Shown piece by piece: positions 16,505 through 23,192 of a DNA stretch of 41,465 nt. Position 1 is the first letter of the stretch. Every line of letters starts with the position of its first letter. Below the pieces are notes generated by a model. It made no database searches and was not told where the DNA came from. It worked only from the letters and a program-made list of their open reading frames with translations. The stretch is from assembly GCA_963595735.1 (NCBI GenBank), contig CAVBJJ010000015.1, positions 1 through 41,465 on the forward strand. Reading direction: 5' to 3'. Origin of the DNA: CALWOS01 sp963595735 (GTDB lineage: Bacteria; Bacillota; Clostridia; Oscillospirales; Oscillospiraceae). The translations under genes and the position numbers were made by a program.

Positions 16505-16533
16505 ATTATAGCAGATGGGAAAAGGGATTGCAA
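16505..16533 (-). promoter_or_regulatory. Promoter of tig
   Basis: Minus strand TTGCAA, 17-base spacer, TATAAT; leader of about 65 bases to the tig ATG. Confidence 0.9.
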
Positions 16534-16559
16534 ATACTATTTTAAGCTTTTTTGATTTT

Positions 16560-17303
16560 TTAGAAAAATTCTGTCATGGTTTTGCGAAAATTCCGGCTTT
16601 CCTCCGGTGTGACGGGCAATTGCAGCGGCTGAAATGCCAAATGGTCGGCGGAAACCAGCCGATGCGCCGTGGATTCAAAGATGTTTTCAAAGGCGAGCTG
16701 GCAGCCGGGACCGTGGATGTGTCCGGCGCAGCAAAGCTCCACGCGATAGTCCCGGAGCAGATCCAGAATCTCCCGGCAGGCATAGCTGCCGTATTTCGGC
16801 GGATAGTGCAGAAATACATATTTTCGGCGGTCGCCTGCGGCCTGCAAGGAGGTTTCCAGGCGACCTAATTCCCGCAGCAGGATCTTTTTGTCGTGCTCGG
16901 TGCCACATTCTTCCTCATAAAACCAGCCGCGGGTGCCGCACAGCGCCAGATCTTCTCCATAAAAAAAGCAGTTGTTGTTGAGAATATCAATGGAGTCGAT
17001 CCCGTTTTCGGCGAAAAACCGCTTCGCCTTGGAGGCGGTGGACCACCAGTAATCGTGGTTTCCCTTGAGGATGATTTTTTTCCCCGGCAGCCGATGGATG
17101 AACAGAAAATCCTCCAGCGCGCCGGGCAAATCCATGCTCCAGGTCAGGTCGCCGCAGATGACGGTGGTGTCCTCCGGAGCAACGGTTTTTGCAAAATTTT
17201 CTTGCAGCCGTGCGGCGTGATCCTTCCAACGGGGGCCGAAAATATCCATGGGCTTGTCACTGCCGAAAGACAAATGCAGATCGCCAATGGCAAACAGGGA
17301 CAT
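16560..17303 (-). CDS. Calcineurin-like metallophosphoesterase
   Basis: A 247-aa phosphoesterase. Metal-ligand motifs in order: GDLHLSF (D-x-H, 7-9), CGDLTWSM, KGNHDYWW, FLHYPP and GHIHGPG. Substrate unknown; members act on phosphomonoesters, phosphodiesters or nucleotides. Start ATG 17303 follows AGGAGGAAA; the longer frame to 17408 is non-coding leader that contains an inverted repeat (17321-17382). It is transcribed away from the DUF1540 gene and towards tig, which has its own promoter. Confidence 0.9.
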   Translation of the reverse strand: MSLFAIGDLHLSFGSDKPMDIFGPRWKDHAARLQENFAKTVAPEDTTVICGDLTWSMDLPGALEDFLFIHRLPGKKIILKGNHDYWWSTASKAKRFFAENGIDSIDILNNNCFFYGEDLALCGTRGWFYEEECGTEHDKKILLRELGRLETSLQAAGDRRKYVFLHYPPKYGSYACREILDLLRDYRVELCCAGHIHGPGCQLAFENIFESTAHRLVSADHLAFQPLQLPVTPEESRNFRKTMTEFF

Positions 17304-17320
17304 AGCTTTCCTCCTGTGGC

Positions 17321-17382
17321 TTGTCAAAAAGCTTCCGGACAAGGCGTTTTGCCCGCAGGGGGATCCGGTAGTTTTTTGACAA
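17321..17382 (-). repeat. Imperfect inverted repeat in the metallophosphoesterase leader
   Basis: TTGTCAAAAA..TTCCGGA (17321-17339) pairs with its complement at 17364-17382 with two mismatches, around a 24-base centre. In the minus-strand mRNA it lies 18-80 bases before the ATG. It could be a leader hairpin or an operator; no known RNA class recognised. Confidence 0.5.
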
Positions 17383-17415
17383 ATTTTTCTGTAAGGGCAT
17401 TTTTTCAAAACAGGG

Positions 17416-17446
17416 GCATAAAATCCGCAGCCATCTGCCTATACTA
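17416..17446 (+). promoter_or_regulatory. Possible sporulation-type promoter of the DUF1540 gene
   Basis: GCATA, 19-base spacer, TATACTA resembles the late forespore sigma-G pattern (GHATR ... CATACTA). No sigma-A hexamer pair with correct spacing is present. Weak evidence. Confidence 0.3.
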
Positions 17447-17490
17447 AGCGCGACCGGTTCTGCCGGAAAACACCAAGGAGGTACGAGATC

Positions 17491-17679
17491 ATGCGTACAG
17501 ATCATACCACAGAGCTTCACGGCGTTGGCTGCCAGGTCAGCGGCTGCAAGTATCACACCATGGAAAACCACTGCACTGCCAACAGCATCTGCGTGCAGAA
17601 TGAGAATGCCCAGAAGAAGGCGGAAACCTTCTGTTCCACATTTGTGCCGGACGACTGCACGGATAAGACCTGCAAATAA
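17491..17679 (+). CDS. DUF1540 domain cysteine-rich small protein
   Basis: A 62-aa peptide with seven cysteines (14, 19, 28, 34, 48, 56, 61). The CxxxxC ... C ... C layout and the ELHGVGCQVSGCKYH opening are typical of DUF1540 proteins, common in endospore formers, probably zinc-binding or coat-associated; function not known. Start ATG 17491 follows AAGGAGG. It is alone on the plus strand between two minus-strand genes. Upstream sequence lacks a sigma-A promoter but has a sigma-G-like one. Confidence 0.88.
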   Translation: MRTDHTTELHGVGCQVSGCKYHTMENHCTANSICVQNENAQKKAETFCSTFVPDDCTDKTCK

Positions 17680-17704
17680 GAAAAATCTTATGCCCTATGC
17701 CTGT

Positions 17705-17739
17705 TTTCGCCTACCGGGAAACGCGCCCGGTAGGCGAAA
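17705..17739. terminator. Hairpin between convergent DUF1540 and thrC genes
   Basis: TTTCGCCTACCGGG pairs perfectly with CCCGGTAGGCGAAA (14 bp, 7-base loop). No T-run follows on either strand, so it is a structural 3' end rather than a classic terminator. Confidence 0.6.
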
Positions 17740-17764
17740 GGGTGAGATACATAATAAAGTTAAC

Positions 17765-17805
17765 GCGCAAGGCCGTTTTCCCCAGGGTGGGGCGGTCTTT
17801 TGCGC
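17765..17805 (-). terminator. Probable terminator of the lepB-thrC operon
   Basis: Minus strand GCGCAA...CCG..CCCCA pairs with TGGGG...CGG...TTGCGC in an imperfect long stem, followed by a moderately T-rich tract (GTTAACTTTATT). It starts 11 bases after the thrC stop. Confidence 0.6.
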
Positions 17806-17815
17806 CTTGCCGGAA

Positions 17816-19282
17816 TCAGGCCAGGAACTGATCCACCAGCGCCTGCATCTCGGTTTTCTCCACGCAGCCGCGGAAGCGCACTTCGCGTTCAGCCAGACCG
17901 GCCAGAGGGGCGGGAATGGTGGTGCTGCTGGCGGCGGAAAGCTCGGCCAGAGGATCCTTGGGATCCTGAACGCCCAGCGCGTCCAGCACATCCACCGCGA
18001 ACTTATAGGGGCTGGCGGTGGACACTACGACCGTGGGACGCACCTGACCCTGGGCGCGCTTGTCGCCCAGCACCTTGGAGGCAACGGCGGTGTGGGTGTC
18101 GATCAGATAGCCGAACTTCTGGAATACCCGCTGGATCTCCGCCTTGGTGGCCTCGTCATCGCAGAAGCCGGCCTGGAAGTCGGCCTGAATGCCGGCCTTG
18201 ACCTCCTCGGAGACCGTGTATTTGCCCTCCTGATTCAACTGCGCCATCCACTGGCTGACAGCGGCCTCGCCGCCCTTAGCGCACAGAAGACGCTCCAGAT
18301 TGCTGGAGACAAGAATGTCCATGGAGGGGGAGATGGTGGCGTGGAAAGGCCGGTTCCGGTCATAGGTACCGGTGGTCAGAAAATCGGTCAGCACATTGTT
18401 GGCGTTGGAGGCGCACAGGAACTGGCCGACAGGCAGACCCATCTGCTTGGCGTACCAGCCGGCCAGAATGTTGCCGAAGTTGCCGGTGGGCACACAGAAG
18501 TCCAGGGGCTGTCCAAGCTCCAGCTTTCCGGCGTTGACAAAATCGCAGTATGCGGAGACATAATAAGCCACCTGGGGCAGCAGACGACCCCAGTTGATGG
18601 AGTTGGCGGAGGACAGGAAATAGCCCTTTGCGGACAGCTTTTCCGCAAAGTCCTTGTCCGAGAAAATCTTTTTCACGCCGGTCTGGGCATCGTCAAAATT
18701 GCCGACCACGGAGGAGACCAGCACATTTTTGCCGGCCTGGGTGGTCATTTGCAGCTTCTGGATATCGGAAACGCCGTCCCGGGGGAAGAACACGATAATG
18801 CTGGTGCCCTCCACATCCCGGAAGCCCTCCAGCGCGGCCTTGCCGGTGTCGCCGCTGGTGGCCACCAGGATGCAGACCTGGCGCTGCTCGCCGATCTTTT
18901 TCAGGGAGGCCGTCAGCAGCAGGGGCAGCATCTGCAGCGCCATATCTTTAAAGGCGCAGGTAGGTCCGTGCCACAGCTCCAGATAGGCGGTGTTGTCGTC
19001 GGTAAAGCGCAGAGGCGCAATGGCGTCATGGTCATAGTTCTTGCCATAGGCGCGGGACACAAAGCCGTCCAGCTCCTCCTTGCTGAAGCTGGGGAGGAAC
19101 TTGTGCATGATGGCGGCGGCGCGGCCGCGGTAGTCCAGCTTGGCCAGAGCCTGGATCTCCTCCAGGCTCAGGGTGGGCAGGCTGTCCGGAACGAACAGAC
19201 CGCCGTCCGGGGCAAGACCCTGGGCGATCGCCTGGGCGTCGGTGACTTTGCAGTTGTTATCACGAGTGCTATGGTACATCAT
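17816..19282 (-). CDS. thrC: Threonine synthase
   Basis: PLP enzyme, 488 aa, converting O-phosphohomoserine to threonine. It belongs to the longer thrC class: N-terminal MYHSTRDNN, LELWHGPTCAFKDMALQ with PLP-lysine 112, ATSGDTGKAALEGF and a phosphate loop, then FCVPTGNFGNILAGWYAK. Two adjacent ATGs (19282, 19279) make the start uncertain by one residue; GAGG lies 11 bases upstream of the first. Last gene of the lepB-rbgA-rnhB-yraN-thrC run, 12 bases after yraN. No amino-acid riboswitch or T-box precedes it. Confidence 0.95.
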   Translation of the reverse strand: MMYHSTRDNNCKVTDAQAIAQGLAPDGGLFVPDSLPTLSLEEIQALAKLDYRGRAAAIMHKFLPSFSKEELDGFVSRAYGKNYDHDAIAPLRFTDDNTAYLELWHGPTCAFKDMALQMLPLLLTASLKKIGEQRQVCILVATSGDTGKAALEGFRDVEGTSIIVFFPRDGVSDIQKLQMTTQAGKNVLVSSVVGNFDDAQTGVKKIFSDKDFAEKLSAKGYFLSSANSINWGRLLPQVAYYVSAYCDFVNAGKLELGQPLDFCVPTGNFGNILAGWYAKQMGLPVGQFLCASNANNVLTDFLTTGTYDRNRPFHATISPSMDILVSSNLERLLCAKGGEAAVSQWMAQLNQEGKYTVSEEVKAGIQADFQAGFCDDEATKAEIQRVFQKFGYLIDTHTAVASKVLGDKRAQGQVRPTVVVSTASPYKFAVDVLDALGVQDPKDPLAELSAASSTTIPAPLAGLAEREVRFRGCVEKTEMQALVDQFLA

Positions 19283-19294
19283 CTTATATCAACC

Positions 19295-19657
19295 TCACAT
19301 AAAAGCATTTTCCAAATGCTGGATTTTTATAGTAGTAGGATCCATGCCACGAGGGGCGTAGATCTCGATCACATCAAAACGGGGCTGTCGGCGCGTGGGA
19401 TTCTGGCTCAGCCACAACAGCGCGGCGGCGCGGATGCGCTCCTGCTTGGCGGGCGTGACAAACTCCCTTGCCTGAGCAAAGCGACTGTTTTTGCGCAGCT
19501 TGACTTCCGCGAATATCAGAAAGTGCTTGTCCTCCGCGATGATATCCAGCTCGCCCATGCGGCAACGGAAGTTCATCGCCCGGATGCGAAAGCCCTTGCC
19601 GCGCAGATAGTCGGCGGCCTGCGCTTCTCCCCAGCTGCCCAAAAGGCGCGTGTCCAT
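19295..19657 (-). CDS. YraN family (UPF0102) nuclease-fold protein
   Basis: A 120-aa protein with the PD-(D/E)xK-like core GELDIIAEDKHFLIFAEVKLRKN (about 36-58) and the YraN opening GSWGEAQAADYLRGKGF. Suggested to be a Holliday-junction-resolvase-like nuclease, but its role is unproven. Start ATG 19657 follows GAGGAGG. It sits directly after rnhB, a pairing conserved in many bacteria. Confidence 0.92.
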   Translation of the reverse strand: MDTRLLGSWGEAQAADYLRGKGFRIRAMNFRCRMGELDIIAEDKHFLIFAEVKLRKNSRFAQAREFVTPAKQERIRAAALLWLSQNPTRRQPRFDVIEIYAPRGMDPTTIKIQHLENAFM

Positions 19658-19669
19658 GGGGATTCCTCC

Positions 19670-20288
19670 TCAGTGCATTTTCTTCAAAAAGCTGGGGCGG
19701 TGGGCAGGGCAGGGGCCGTATTCCCGCAGGGCGGCGTAGTGCGCCTTTGTGCCGTAGCCCTTGTGCCGGGCAAAGCCGTACATGGGATAGCGCGCGTCCA
19801 ATTCCAGCAGCAGCCGATCCCGGCTGACCTTTGCCAGAATGGAAGCGGCGGCAATGCTGGCGCAGCGGCTGTCGCCCTTGACGACCGTGCGGCAGGGAAC
19901 GGTGATCCCGGCAGCGCGGTTGCCGTCGATCAGCGCAAGCGCCGGCTGCGGTTCCAGCATGGCAATGGCGCGATTCATGGCCAGATAGGTCGCGCCCAGA
20001 ATGTTGTGGCGCTCGATCTCCTCAACATCGGCAAAGGCAATGCCGTAGCTGACGGCCTGAGCAGTGATCTGCGCAAACAACGCTTCCCGCTTTTTTTCCG
20101 AAAGCTTTTTGGAATCGTTCAGTCCCGGCAATTCCAGACCGGGGGGCNNNNNNNNNNCCGGGGGGCAGCAGGACTGCCGCGGCGCACACCGGACCTGCCA
20201 GCGGCCCTCTGCCGGCTTCGTCCACGCCGCAAATAGGGGAAATGCCCTCGTCAAACAGCTGGTATTCCAGCTCCCAGAGGGGGTTCAT
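19670..20288 (-). CDS. rnhB: Ribonuclease HII, interrupted by an assembly gap
   Basis: RNase HII, about 199 aa after repair; removes ribonucleotides and RNA from RNA-DNA hybrids. Catalytic motif GVDEAGRGPLAGPV, then LNDSKKLSEKKRE, ALIDGN and KGDSRCASIAAASILAKVSRD. The ten Ns at 20148-20157 split it, and the 9-base flank CCGGGGGGC is repeated on both sides. Removing the Ns plus one copy joins LLPP to GLELPGLNDSKK, the normal family sequence. Start ATG 20288 overlaps rbgA by four bases. Confidence 0.93.
20148..20157. other. Assembly gap (10 N) inside rnhB with duplicated flanks
   Basis: Identical CCGGGGGGC at 20139-20147 and 20158-20166. The two contigs overlap by 9 bases and the Ns stand for no missing sequence. 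Confidence 0.93.
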
Positions 20289-21154
20289 GGGCGCTCCAGG
20301 GTGATACGCCCCAGCTTGCCGCTGCGGAATTCATCCAGCAGCACATTGGCCATGCGCTCCAGGTCAAACTCCCCGCCGGAGATGCGGAAGCCCCGCTTTT
20401 GTGCGGCGGTCTCCAGCAGCGCATAGCCGTTTGCCTCCGGATCGGGCGTGAATTTGTATCGGGCAAGCAGCTTGTCCGGATAGTGGGCGCGCAGCAGAAG
20501 CATCAGGTTGGCGGCCAGCGTTTCCCGATCCAGCACCTGATCCTTGATAGCGCCGGTCCAGGCCAGAGCCTCGCCCACCTCCTGGCTGTCAAAGCGGGGC
20601 CAGAGAATGCCGGGGGTGTCCAGCAGATCCAGACTGTTGTCCACATGGATCCACTGCTTGCCACGGGTCACACCGGGACGGTTGGAGGCGATAGCGGCCT
20701 TGCGCTTGGCAAGGGTGTTGATAAAGGTGCTTTTTCCCACATTGGGAATGCCCAGCACCATACAACGCAGAGGTCGGGATGCCTGTCCCTTGGCGGCGTA
20801 TTGCTCCAGCTTGTCCTTGAGAATGGTGCGTACGGCGGCGGAAAAGCCGTTCACGCCCTTGCCGCTTTTGCAGTCCGTTTCCAGAACGGTCAGCCCCTGC
20901 TGCCGGAAGTGCTCCCGCCAGAGGGCAGTGGCGGCGGGATCAGCCTGATCTACCCGGTTGAGCACGATCAGCCGGGGCTTGTCTCCGGAAAGCCGGTCGA
21001 TGTCCGGGTTGCGGCTGGCGCGGGGGATGCGGGCGTCGATGATCTCACAGACGGCATCCACCAGCTTCATATTTTCCTCGATCATGCGCTGTGCCTTGGT
21101 CATGTGACCGGGGAACCACTGGAGGGTCATTTTTTCTTTTTCCAGCTCCGGCAT
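20285..21154 (-). CDS. rbgA: Ribosome biogenesis GTPase RbgA (YlqF)
   Basis: Circularly permuted GTPase, 289 aa. The order of motifs is the family signature: NRVD (G4) comes before GIPNVGKST (G1) and DTPGILWP (G3). N-terminal LQWFPGHMTKAQRMI is typical. It promotes late assembly of the 50S subunit. Start ATG 21154 is two bases after the lepB stop with GGAAAGGTG inside the lepB end; an alternative internal ATG (MTLQWF) is eight residues on. rplS, signal peptidase, rbgA and rnhB lie together as in Bacillus. Confidence 0.95.
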   Translation of the reverse strand: MPELEKEKMTLQWFPGHMTKAQRMIEENMKLVDAVCEIIDARIPRASRNPDIDRLSGDKPRLIVLNRVDQADPAATALWREHFRQQGLTVLETDCKSGKGVNGFSAAVRTILKDKLEQYAAKGQASRPLRCMVLGIPNVGKSTFINTLAKRKAAIASNRPGVTRGKQWIHVDNSLDLLDTPGILWPRFDSQEVGEALAWTGAIKDQVLDRETLAANLMLLLRAHYPDKLLARYKFTPDPEANGYALLETAAQKRGFRISGGEFDLERMANVLLDEFRSGKLGRITLERP

Positions 21155-21155
21155 C

Positions 21156-21719
21156 TCAGTTCACCTTTCCAAATTCATTCAGCGGGAACAGGCGGAACAG
21201 CACCCGACCCAGAATTTCCTGCTCGCTGATCAGACCGATGCGGGAATCCCGGCTGTCGTTGGAGTGATTGCGGTTATCGCCCATGACGAAAACATAGCCC
21301 TCCGGCACCTGAACGGGCCCGGTGAAATCCAGCTGGTTATAGGTCGGCTCCGCCGTGTACGGCTCGTCCAGAGCAACGCCGTCCACAGAGACCACACCGG
21401 CGCTGAAGTCGATGGAGACGGTTTGTCCCCCGGTGGCGATCACGCGCTTGATGATGGGGTCTTCGCCAAAGCTGTCGGTCTGTACCACGACAATATCGCT
21501 GTATTTCGGCTCATACATCAGGTCGGAGATAAAGACCCGGTTTCCATCCTGCAGCGTGGGCATCATGGAAATGCCGTCCACGCCGATCAGGCGGATGAAA
21601 AACACAAAGGCCAGGATACAGATCAAAAGCGCGGCAACCACACACTGCACCCAGTCGTAGGTCTCTCTGCGGCCTTTGCCGACTGCGGGGACAGTGGCGG
21701 GTTCGTTGCGATTTTCCAT
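21156..21719 (-). CDS. lepB: Signal peptidase I
   Basis: Type I signal peptidase, 187 aa. One N-terminal membrane segment (about 25-45), then GISMMPTL with the catalytic Ser51, IIKRVIATGG with Lys91, and the GDNRNHSNDSR box. It cleaves signal peptides of exported proteins outside the membrane. Start ATG 21719 follows GGAGG with 9-base spacing; the longer frame to 21788 lacks family sequence. First gene of its operon with a promoter 80-110 bases upstream. Confidence 0.95.
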   Translation of the reverse strand: MENRNEPATVPAVGKGRRETYDWVQCVVAALLICILAFVFFIRLIGVDGISMMPTLQDGNRVFISDLMYEPKYSDIVVVQTDSFGEDPIIKRVIATGGQTVSIDFSAGVVSVDGVALDEPYTAEPTYNQLDFTGPVQVPEGYVFVMGDNRNHSNDSRDSRIGLISEQEILGRVLFRLFPLNEFGKVN

Positions 21720-21798
21720 AAGAAAAAACCTCCTGCCAATCGAGAAAATTGCGTCATTTCGGTAGGGCAATCGAGAACTGCGCTGCACGAATCAAATT

Positions 21799-21828
21799 AT
21801 TATACCCCGAATCCCCCGCCGATGGCAA
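21799..21828 (-). promoter_or_regulatory. Promoter of lepB-rbgA-rnhB-yraN-thrC
   Basis: Minus strand TTGCCA, 18-base spacer, TATAAT. It follows the rplS terminator. Confidence 0.8.
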
Positions 21829-21960
21829 CAAAAAAGTGCGGCGCGGCAAGGAAAAATTCTGTTTTTCCCGCAAAAGCCGCAGGCAGGGCGGGGGCTGTCT
21901 GCTGGCAGCGGACAGCAAAAAGGGGAATATCTTCCGGGAAAAGACAGCGCCGAAAAAATG

Positions 21961-21998
21961 AAAAAACGAGCCATACATGAAATATGGCTCGTTTTTTT
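21961..21998 (-). terminator. Terminator of rplS
   Basis: CGAGCCATA pairs with TATGGCTCG, flanked by A6 and T7, so it can act in both directions. It is 10 bases from the rplS stop. Confidence 0.92.
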
Positions 21999-22008
21999 GT
22001 AGCTTGGT

Positions 22009-22350
22009 TTACAGGCGCTCCTTGACCTTTGCCTTCTTACCCACGCGATCACGCAGATAGTACAGCTTGGCGCGGCGAACCTTACCTCTGCGGATGGTCT
22101 CCACAGAGAGAATGCTGGGGGAGTGGACGGGGAAGACCTTTTCGCAGCCGACATTGTAGGAAATGCGGCGGACGGTGATGGTCTCGTTGATACCGCCGTG
22201 CTTCTTGGCGATGATGGTGCCGTCGAAGGCCTGGGTGCGCTCGCGGTTGCCTTCCTTGACGCGCAGGTTCACGCGGACGGTGTCGCCCACATTCATCTCG
22301 GGCAGCTCAGGCTTCATGTACTGCTCGGTGAGGGTCTTGATCAGATCCAT
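22009..22350 (-). CDS. rplS: 50S ribosomal protein L19
   Basis: L19, 113 aa, complete: PEMNVGDTVRVNLRVKEGNRERTQAFDG, then GCEKVFPVHSP and the basic RRGKVRRAKLYYLRDRVGKKAKVKE. It sits at the interface of the ribosomal subunits. Monocistronic: own promoter, terminator 10 bases after the stop, and a leader of about 98 bases with a 16-bp palindrome. AAGGAAGG precedes ATG 22350. Confidence 0.97.
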   Translation of the reverse strand: MDLIKTLTEQYMKPELPEMNVGDTVRVNLRVKEGNRERTQAFDGTIIAKKHGGINETITVRRISYNVGCEKVFPVHSPSILSVETIRRGKVRRAKLYYLRDRVGKKAKVKERL

Positions 22351-22428
22351 GGTATATCCTTCCTTTTCTAAAGAGCGTTCTTACCGGGGGAAAAAGACCG
22401 AACCGGCAGCGGACCACCCTGATTTTTC

Positions 22429-22444
22429 GTGTGACAAGTCACAC
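22429..22444 (-). promoter_or_regulatory. Palindrome at the start of the rplS leader
   Basis: GTGTGAC and GTCACAC arms around a 2-base centre, covering about +4 to +19 of the rplS transcript. It may be an operator or part of an L19-type leader; not distinguishable here. Confidence 0.5.
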
Positions 22445-22454
22445 AAGCCATAAT

Positions 22455-22483
22455 ACTTTACCACAAAACCGGAAGAATGACAA
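22455..22483 (-). promoter_or_regulatory. Promoter of rplS
   Basis: Minus strand TTGTCA, 17-base spacer, TAAAGT. Confidence 0.85.
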
Positions 22484-22520
22484 GATATTTTTTGCGGAAA
22501 ATCAAGAAAAGATTTTTCGC

Positions 22521-23192
22521 TTAGCGAAATACCTGCATTTCGCTGTCATAGACTTCCAGCCGGCGGAATGCGGCAAAATCCGGCGCCAGCGCAGGCTCCA
22601 GCTGCCGCAGCGCCCCGGCCAGCAGATCCGGATTCAGGGTCGGCTCCTGGGCGGAAATGACGGCATCTGCCCGTATGCGTCCCTCCTCCGGGGTGAAGCA
22701 GATCTCCCGGATGGCGGGGCGGATGTCGCTTTCTCCCATGCCGCGCTTGGTCTTTTTCTGAATGACGATTTCCGGCCGCTGGTAAAAAACGGCCAGCTGC
22801 TCTGCCATTTCCACGGGGTCTCGCTGATCATATTCCAAACGCCCGGCGACCCGCAGCCACTTGAGCTTGGCCACCTTTTGGGTCGGCTCCCAGCAGGACA
22901 CCGGGGCAAGCCCCTCCGGCAGGCAGGGCGCCAGATTGGCGGGAATCTCCTCCAGCGCCATGGGCGTGCGCAGCCGGAAATCCAGCAGCTCGCACACGCT
23001 TTCCGTTCCCACGGAAAGGGGCAGCAGAAAGCTCATCAGCGCGTGGGGGTTGAAGCCCTCGGAGTATTTGATTGGCAGCTGCGCCCGGAGAAACGCACGC
23101 TGCATGGTGCGCATCAGATCCAGATGGGAGATATACACCGCCCGTCCGGTTTTGTGAAACAGCATTCGGTATTTGTTTTCCTTATCCATCAC
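22521..23192 (-). CDS. DUF2344 radical SAM-associated protein (TIGR03936 type)
   Basis: A 223-aa protein with the family features YRMLFHKTGRAVYISHLDLMRTMQRAFLRAQLP and YSEGFNPHALMSF near the N-terminus. No catalytic motif is known. It overlaps the radical SAM gene by 11 bases; in many clostridia the two are adjacent or fused and lie near ribosomal-protein or RNase E/G genes, suggesting a joint role in RNA or ribosome modification. Start ATG 23192, or the next codon 23189. Confidence 0.9.
   Translation of the reverse strand: MMDKENKYRMLFHKTGRAVYISHLDLMRTMQRAFLRAQLPIKYSEGFNPHALMSFLLPLSVGTESVCELLDFRLRTPMALEEIPANLAPCLPEGLAPVSCWEPTQKVAKLKWLRVAGRLEYDQRDPVEMAEQLAVFYQRPEIVIQKKTKRGMGESDIRPAIREICFTPEEGRIRADAVISAQEPTLNPDLLAGALRQLEPALAPDFAAFRRLEVYDSEMQVFR

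Noticed and set aside
17525..20236. 903-codon open frame on the plus strand
   Set aside because: It runs antisense through thrC, yraN and rnhB, crosses the N gap, and is low-complexity Gly/Gln/His/Ala sequence typical of shadow frames in GC-rich DNA.
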